A stretch of 64,000 nucleotides of DNA from Sinomicrobium weinanense (GTDB taxonomy: Bacteria > Bacteroidota > Bacteroidia > Flavobacteriales > Flavobacteriaceae): assembly GCF_018863395.1 (NCBI RefSeq), contig NZ_JAHKRR010000001.1, positions 186,001 to 250,000 of the forward strand. Reading direction: 5' to 3'. Below are positions 58,831 through 64,000 of this stretch, in pieces (the stretch's first letter is position 1; every line of letters starts with the position of its first letter). The position numbers and the translations under genes are program-made. A model generated the notes under the pieces. That model saw only the letters and a list, made by a program, of their open reading frames with translations. It ran no database searches and was not told the DNA's origin.

Positions 58831-58904
58831 ATATCGAGAAGCCCCGATAAACTTTTCTTGGGTCATGGCACCAGCCTGTATCGGCCTGGCAAGAAGGAAA
58901 CGGG

Positions 58905-59759
58905 CTAAGAAAAAACAATGGTCTTGTTGTTATGCGCCATGACCTTTCGCGAGATATGCAGTTTTACAGCCCTGGCCAGGACAATTTTTTCGAGGTCGCG
59001 CCCTTTCATTACCAGGTCCTGGATAGAATGAGCATGCGTTACCCGGGTGATATCCTGCTCGATGATAGGGCCCGCATCCAGTTCTTCGGTGACATAATGG
59101 CTGGTAGCCCCGATGATCTTTACCCCGCGTTTAAAGGCGGAGTGATATGGCTTTGCCCCGGGAAAAGCAGGCAGGAAGGAGTGATGTATATTGATGATCT
59201 TATGGGGATATTGGTTTATCAGTTTTTCCGATACGATCTGCATATAGCGGGCCAGGACAATGAAATCCACCCCGGCTTCCCGTAGCAGCTTTAATTGTTC
59301 TGCTTCCGCTTCCTCCTTGTTGTCCCGTTTTACCGGAATATGATGAAAGGGAATACCGAAATTTTCTGCCACAGGTCTCAGGTCATTGTGGTTGCTGATG
59401 ATAAATGGAATATCTACCCGGAGCTCCCCCGAGTTATACCTGCCGAGAAGGTCATAAAGACAGTGGTCGTATTTAGACACGAAAACAGCCATCCCCGGTT
59501 TGTGGTCATCGGTATGGACCTCCCATGACATACTGTATTTTTCAGCTATGGTATGGCTAAATTCGTTTTTGAAATCATCCAGTGTGCCCGGAGACTCCCC
59601 GAACTGGCTTTCCAGACGCATAAAAAATACTTCGTGCTCCATATCAACATGCTGGTCTATATAAACGATATTGCCGTTCTTCCCGTAAATAAAACGAGTC
59701 ACCGAAGCAATGATACCTTGTGTATCTTTGCAGGAAATGAGTAATGTTATTTTGTGCAT
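58905..59759 (-). CDS. purU: formyltetrahydrofolate deformylase
   Basis: Hydrolyses 10-formyl-THF to formate and THF, balancing one-carbon units and supplying formate for purine synthesis. The 284-residue product has an N-terminal ACT domain (residues 1-85, LISCKDTQGIIASVTRFIYG) and a formyltransferase-type domain. The catalytic triad region is visible in INIHHSFLPAFPGAKPYHSAFKRGVKIIGATSHYVTEELDAGPIIEQD (Asn, His and Asp). The start at 59759 (MHKITLLISC) gives the normal family length; the longer frame from 59843 is not needed. Confidence 0.94.
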   Translation of the reverse strand: MHKITLLISCKDTQGIIASVTRFIYGKNGNIVYIDQHVDMEHEVFFMRLESQFGESPGTLDDFKNEFSHTIAEKYSMSWEVHTDDHKPGMAVFVSKYDHCLYDLLGRYNSGELRVDIPFIISNHNDLRPVAENFGIPFHHIPVKRDNKEEAEAEQLKLLREAGVDFIVLARYMQIVSEKLINQYPHKIINIHHSFLPAFPGAKPYHSAFKRGVKIIGATSHYVTEELDAGPIIEQDITRVTHAHSIQDLVMKGRDLEKIVLARAVKLHISRKVMAHNNKTIVFS

Positions 59760-59807
59760 ATCTTTTCCGAAACTATAAGTCAGATCATTAAAAAACCTTT
59801 TCTGCAA

Positions 59808-59822
59808 CCGGCAACCGGCAAA
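59808..59822. repeat. short CAACCGG tract
   Basis: Two GCAACCG units in tandem upstream of purU. The rest of the 279-base gap between divergent purU and icmF shows no clear -7 box on either strand. Confidence 0.4.
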
Positions 59823-60038
59823 CACCCCTCTAAAATAAGCCAAAAAAGCAAAGAATTTTTAACATCCCTTTAGAATTACAAATTTTCTGAAAAACGGGAT
59901 ATTTTTTAATAAATCAGTAAATTGCAACACCAAATAAGCACTTTTGTTGCAAATGAAACAAAACCGGCCGGACTCCATCAAATAATATGAAAGTAAGATG
60001 GGTTTTGCCGTAACTAACAGGCTCAAAATACAAGCAAA

Positions 60039-63000
60039 GTGAAAACAGAAGTATACAAACCCAGGAATAAAGTAAGAATAGTTACTGCCGCTTCCCTGTT
60101 TGACGGGCATGATGCAGCCATAAATATCATGCGCCGTATCATTCAGTCCACCGGGGTAGAGGTCATTCACCTGGGGCACGACCGCAGCGTGGAGGAGGTA
60201 GTGAACACAGCCATACAGGAAGATGCCAATGCCATTGCCATGACCTCCTACCAGGGCGGGCATAACGAGTACTTTAAATATATGCACGACCTGTTAAAGG
60301 AAAAAGGTGCAGACCATATCCGGATTTTCGGTGGTGGTGGAGGAGTGATCCTCCCCGAAGAAATAGCGGAACTTCACCAATACGGCATTACCCGTATCTA
60401 TTCACCGGACGACGGGCGTGAAATGGGCCTGCAGGGCATGATCAACGACCTGGTAGAGCAGGCCGACTTCCGTTCTCCCGCATTTCTCAACGGTCAGGAA
60501 GTTACAAAAAGCCTGAAGGAGAAGGATGTAAACACCCTTGCACGGCTTATCACACTCGCCGAGAACGATCATGAAGAGTTCGAAAAAAGGTTTAAGGCAA
60601 AGCCCGGGAAGAAAACGGTCCCGGTCCTCGGGATCACAGGTACGGGCGGTGCGGGAAAATCCAGCCTGGTGGACGAACTGGTACGCCGTTTCCTTACCGA
60701 TTTTCCCGAAAAGACCATGGGTATCCTTTCCGTAGACCCTTCCAAGCGAAAAACAGGAGGAGCTTTGCTGGGCGATCGTATACGGATGAATGCCATTAAC
60801 AATCCCAGGGTGTATATGCGATCGCTCGCTACGAGGCAGTCCAACCTGGCCCTGTCCAGGCATATTGCCGAGGCTGTGGAGGTACTCCGGGCGGCGGAAT
60901 ACGACCTCATTATCCTGGAAACTTCAGGAATAGGCCAGTCCGATACCGAGATCCTCGACCATTCCGATGTATCGCTCTACGTAATGACCCCCGAATTCGG
61001 GGCAGCCACCCAGCTCGAGAAGATCGACATGCTCGATTTTGCCGATCTCGTGGCCATCAACAAGTTCGATAAAAGAGGGGCCCTCGATGCCCTGAGGGAT
61101 GTAAAAAAGCAATATCAGCGAAACCATCAGCTGTGGGATGCCGACCCGGATTCGCTCCCCGTTTTCGGTACGATCGCCTCACAGTTCAACGATCCGGGCA
61201 TGAACACGCTCTACAAGAACGTGATGGATAAGATCGTGGAAAAAACAGGGGCCGACCTGAAATCCTCATTGGAAAGGCATCATGAGATGAGTGAAAAGGT
61301 ATTTGTTATTCCTCCCAGGCGTGTCCGCTATTTATCTGAGATCGCCGACAACAACAGGAATTACGATGAAACGGTAGAAAAGCAGGTGTCGGCAGCCCAG
61401 AAACTATATGGTATTTGTATGGCCATATGCAGCGTGTCGGAACAGGGAGATCCGAACGCCATTATCACCAGGTCCGGCCTGGATAGCGATAGGCTGATGG
61501 CGGAGGCGAAAGACGACGAACAGCGGTCTTTCCTGAAACTGCTGCTTGCCGAGTTCGACCGTGTAAAAATGGAACTCGACCCGCATCACTGGGAAGCGAT
61601 CCTGAACTGGGACGAAAAAATAAACAGGTACAAAGCACCGGAATACATCTTTAAGGTAAGGGACAGGGAACTGAAGATAAAGACCCATACCGAGTCCCTT
61701 TCGCATTTGCAGATCCCCAAGATTGCCCTGCCCAAGTATAAAGCCTGGGGCGATATATTGCGATGGTCCCTGCAGGAAAATATACCGGGAGAGTTTCCGT
61801 ATACTTCCGGATTGTATCCCTTTAAGAGGGAAGGGGAAGACCCCACGCGGATGTTTGCCGGGGAAGGTGGCCCTGAAAGGACCAACAGGCGTTTTCACTA
61901 TGTGAGCCTGGGGATGGAGGCCAAGCGGCTTTCCACAGCTTTTGACTCGGTGACACTCTATGGGAATGACCCCGGGCACCGCCCGGATATTTACGGAAAA
62001 ATAGGGAATGCGGGAGTTTCCATCTGTTGCCTGGACGATGCCAAGAAACTCTATTCAGGCTTTAATCTCGCCGATCCGAAAACCTCGGTGAGCATGACCA
62101 TCAACGGTCCGGCCCCCATGCTGCTCGGCTTCTTTATGAATGCGGCCATAGACCAGCAATGTGAGCTTTATATCCGGGAACACGGGCTCGAGGCCGAAGT
62201 AGAAAAAAAGCTGAAAGCAAAATACGATGCCAAAGACTTGCCCAGGCCGCGCTATAACAATGCAGCCAACGGAAAAGACGGGCTTCCCGAAGGTAACGAT
62301 GGCCTGGGGCTGTTGCTGCTGGGACTAACGGGTGACGAGGTGTTGCCCCCGGAAGTGTATAATGAGATCAAACAAAGAACACTGTCGCAGGTTCGCGGAA
62401 CCGTGCAGGCCGACATTCTCAAGGAAGACCAGGCTCAGAATACCTGTATCTTTTCCACGGAATTCGCCCTTCGCCTTATGGGAGACGTACAGGAATATTT
62501 CATAGATAACAATGTGCGCAATTTCTACTCCGTATCCATTTCGGGCTACCATATCGCCGAAGCCGGGGCCAATCCCATTACACAACTGGCATTTACCCTG
62601 GCCAACGGATTTACTTATGTGGAATATTACCTGAGCAGGGGTATGGATATCAATAAGTTCGGGCCCAACCTGTCCTTTTTCTTTTCCAATGGTATTGATC
62701 CCGAATATGCTGTGATTGGCCGTGTGGCCCGGAAGATATGGTCCAAGGCCATGAAATATAAATACGAAGCCAATAAACGCGCCCAGATGCTCAAATACCA
62801 CATCCAGACATCCGGGCGCTCCCTGCACGCCCAGGAGATCGATTTTAACGATATCCGGACCACGTTGCAGGCCCTGTATGCCATTTATGATAACTGTAAT
62901 TCCTTGCATACCAATGCGTATGACGAGGCCATCACGACACCAACCGAGGAAAGCGTTCGCCGGGCTATGGCCATACAACTCATTATCAATAAGGAACTGG

Positions 63001-63494
63001 GACTGGCAAAGAACGAGAACCCCATACAAGGCTCATTCATTATCGAAGAACTGACTGACCTTGTGGAAGAGGCTGTGTTGATGGAATTCGACCGTATTAC
63101 CGAACGCGGTGGTGTTCTCGGGGCCATGGAAACGATGTACCAGCGAAGCAAGATACAGGAAGAGAGCCTCTATTACGAACACCTGAAGCATACGGGAGAA
63201 TTTCCAATTATCGGGGTGAATACCTTCCTGAGCTCCAAAGGTTCGCCGACGGTGATCCCCGGTGAAGTGATCAGGGCTACCGAAGAAGAAAAGCAATACC
63301 AGATACAAACCGTAGAGAACCTGAAAAATGCCCATAAGGAAAAGGCAGAACAGGAGCTGGAAAAAGTACAGGAGACCGCTATTGAGAACAGGAATATTTT
63401 TGAACAACTCATGGAAGCCAGCAAGGTGTGTTCCCTGGGCCAGATCACCGAAGCACTGTTCGAGGTCGGCGGGCAGTACAGGAGGAATATGTAA
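60039..63494 (+). CDS. icmF: fused isobutyryl-CoA mutase (IcmF)
   Basis: Adenosylcobalamin enzyme that interconverts isobutyryl-CoA and n-butyryl-CoA, with its own G-protein chaperone in the chain. The 1151 residues comprise a B12-binding domain (about 10-140; DGHDAAIN at 22-29 with the lower axial His24, and [12 protein letters not shown]), a MeaB-like GTPase (about 190-420; GTGGAGKSS at 201-209, [14 protein letters not shown]) and the mutase TIM barrel (about 520-1100; [42 protein letters not shown]). Start is GTG at 60039. The order and size are those of IcmF, not of methylmalonyl-CoA mutase. No icm partner gene is needed or present. Confidence 0.96.
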   Translation: MKTEVYKPRNKVRIVTAASLFDGHDAAINIMRRIIQSTGVEVIHLGHDRSVEEVVNTAIQEDANAIAMTSYQGGHNEYFKYMHDLLKEKGADHIRIFGGGGGVILPEEIAELHQYGITRIYSPDDGREMGLQGMINDLVEQADFRSPAFLNGQEVTKSLKEKDVNTLARLITLAENDHEEFEKRFKAKPGKKTVPVLGITGTGGAGKSSLVDELVRRFLTDFPEKTMGILSVDPSKRKTGGALLGDRIRMNAINNPRVYMRSLATRQSNLALSRHIAEAVEVLRAAEYDLIILETSGIGQSDTEILDHSDVSLYVMTPEFGAATQLEKIDMLDFADLVAINKFDKRGALDALRDVKKQYQRNHQLWDADPDSLPVFGTIASQFNDPGMNTLYKNVMDKIVEKTGADLKSSLERHHEMSEKVFVIPPRRVRYLSEIADNNRNYDETVEKQVSAAQKLYGICMAICSVSEQGDPNAIITRSGLDSDRLMAEAKDDEQRSFLKLLLAEFDRVKMELDPHHWEAILNWDEKINRYKAPEYIFKVRDRELKIKTHTESLSHLQIPKIALPKYKAWGDILRWSLQENIPGEFPYTSGLYPFKREGEDPTRMFAGEGGPERTNRRFHYVSLGMEAKRLSTAFDSVTLYGNDPGHRPDIYGKIGNAGVSICCLDDAKKLYSGFNLADPKTSVSMTINGPAPMLLGFFMNAAIDQQCELYIREHGLEAEVEKKLKAKYDAKDLPRPRYNNAANGKDGLPEGNDGLGLLLLGLTGDEVLPPEVYNEIKQRTLSQVRGTVQADILKEDQAQNTCIFSTEFALRLMGDVQEYFIDNNVRNFYSVSISGYHIAEAGANPITQLAFTLANGFTYVEYYLSRGMDINKFGPNLSFFFSNGIDPEYAVIGRVARKIWSKAMKYKYEANKRAQMLKYHIQTSGRSLHAQEIDFNDIRTTLQALYAIYDNCNSLHTNAYDEAITTPTEESVRRAMAIQLIINKELGLAKNENPIQGSFIIEELTDLVEEAVLMEFDRITERGGVLGAMETMYQRSKIQEESLYYEHLKHTGEFPIIGVNTFLSSKGSPTVIPGEVIRATEEEKQYQIQTVENLKNAHKEKAEQELEKVQETAIENRNIFEQLMEASKVCSLGQITEALFEVGGQYRRNM

Positions 63495-63540
63495 CAGGGA
63501 ATAGTTTGGGAGTTAGTTAGTAATTAACGAGTAAAACTAA

Positions 63541-63610
63541 TCAACTCCAGAACTCCACCCTTCGGCTTGGGCTCAGGGACCAATTCAAGACTCCAGAACT
63601 CCAAAACTAA
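63541..63610. repeat. period-8 AACTCCAG tract with CTTCGGCTT string
   Basis: AACTCCAGAACTCCA units, an inserted CTTCGGCTTGGGCTCAGGGAC string (family of 49785-49854) and further ACTCCAAA units fill the gap between icmF and the DinB gene. It suggests that repeat families can be nested. Confidence 0.6.
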
Positions 63611-63621
63611 TAAACTAATAA

Positions 63622-64000
63622 ATGAAATCACTCTTTTCGGAATTGTTCTCCTATAACGACGATTGCAATAAAAGGCTTATAGCAGCTTTCCGCCTGGCCG
63701 GGGACAAAGTACCGGAAAAGAGCCGCAGGCTCTTTGATCATATCCTTACGGCCCATCACATATGGAATGCCAGGCTTAACGGCCAGGCCCCGAAATATCG
63801 GGTGTGGGAGGAGCTTTCCCCGGATATCCTGGAGGAATTACATGAAGAGAACCAGGAACTTAGCAGGAAGATACTGGAAGAAAAGGATTTTTCTGAAATT
63901 ATCGATTACAAGAACAGCAAAGGCGTTCCGTTTCACAATAGTATCCGGAACATATTGTTCCATGTAATTAATCATGCCACCTATCACAGGGGGCAGATCG
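63622..64000 (+). CDS. DinB family protein (partial)
   Basis: The first 126 residues of a DinB/YfiT-like four-helix protein; the gene runs off the window end. Candidate metal His residues are in HILTAHHIWN (near 44) and in ILFHVINHATYHRGQI near the end, the same signature as in the gene at 4822-5292, although the two share little else. It follows icmF by 127 bases. Confidence 0.85.
   Translation, partial: MKSLFSELFSYNDDCNKRLIAAFRLAGDKVPEKSRRLFDHILTAHHIWNARLNGQAPKYRVWEELSPDILEELHEENQELSRKILEEKDFSEIIDYKNSKGVPFHNSIRNILFHVINHATYHRGQI

Noticed and set aside
60039-63494. Methylmalonyl-CoA mutase
   Set aside because: The chain has an internal MeaB-like GTPase between the B12 domain and the mutase barrel, and the B12 domain is N-terminal. 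This is the IcmF layout, not MutA/MutB.
1-64000. CRISPR array
   Set aside because: The tandem tracts have units of 7-10 bases without unique spacers, so they are not CRISPR arrays, and no cas gene is seen.
1-64000. tRNA, rRNA, IS elements or prophage
   Set aside because: No cloverleaf sequences, rRNA segments, transposase or integrase genes were recognised on either strand; a covariance-model scan would be needed to exclude small RNAs.

Overview
The window is chromosomal DNA from a member of the Bacteroidetes, most likely a marine or soil Flavobacteriaceae with mid-range GC. The evidence is indirect but consistent. Many genes are preceded by a box matching the Bacteroidetes sigma -7 element TAnnTTTG. 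There are numerous lipoproteins with short lipoboxes, a eukaryote-like type II and a type III glutamine synthetase side by side, a Bacteroidetes-type long PurM, two ASPIC/UnbV FG-GAP proteins, and several DUF families typical of the phylum (DUF3050, DUF3332, DUF4197). No rRNA, tRNA, IS element, prophage or CRISPR array was seen.

Layout. 1-7 kb: a lipoprotein, a VOC protein, a small protein overlapping ApbE, a methyltransferase with methionine aminopeptidase, a DinB-DoxX pair and a PPK2 kinase. 7-8.4 kb: a secreted M28 peptidase. 8.7-19.2 kb: a uronate/pectin catabolic locus (kduI, kduD, uxaC, kdgK, kdgA, a DctPQM TRAP transporter, a LacI-type regulator and a divergent pectinesterase-like gene). 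Two promoters, 9.5 kb apart, carry the same 12-bp operator candidate one base downstream of the -7 box. 19.3-28 kb: ferredoxin, DUF3050, a GAF protein tail to tail with an HD-PycTM fusion, and a 1229-residue phosphoesterase/beta-barrel protein with a kinase-like middle. 28-39.5 kb, all on the minus strand: a lipoprotein, a membrane-anchored GyrI-like protein, a vanadium-haloperoxidase-like lipoprotein, two giant FG-GAP/ASPIC lipoproteins and an outer-membrane barrel protein. 39.7-49.4 kb: a two-component pair, a PBP4-type peptidase, a thioredoxin-like protein, an OmpA protein, an SLC10A7-like transporter, a CaCA antiporter and GSII. 49.9-64 kb: GSIII, a DUF3332 lipoprotein, purM-prfA-pyrF and a BtuF-like protein, a DUF4197 lipoprotein, purU, the fused acyl-CoA mutase icmF and the start of a second DinB gene.

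How genes work together. KduI and KduD turn the unsaturated uronate product of pectate lyases into 2-keto-3-deoxygluconate (KDG). KdgK phosphorylates KDG and KdgA splits KDPG to pyruvate and glyceraldehyde-3-phosphate. UxaC isomerises saturated uronates. The TRAP system presumably imports the acidic sugar and the LacI protein presumably represses the locus. UxaA/UxaB or other enzymes for the UxaC product, pectate lyases and SusC/SusD are absent from this window. PurM, PyrF and PurU contribute to nucleotide and one-carbon metabolism.

A recurring feature is the intergenic DNA. Many gaps contain degenerate tandem tracts of 7-8 base units with unrelated unit sequences, and at least three dispersed inverted-repeat families. 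Several long reading-frame extensions (for example before 47103, 29984 and 34757) run into such tracts and are not likely to be coding.
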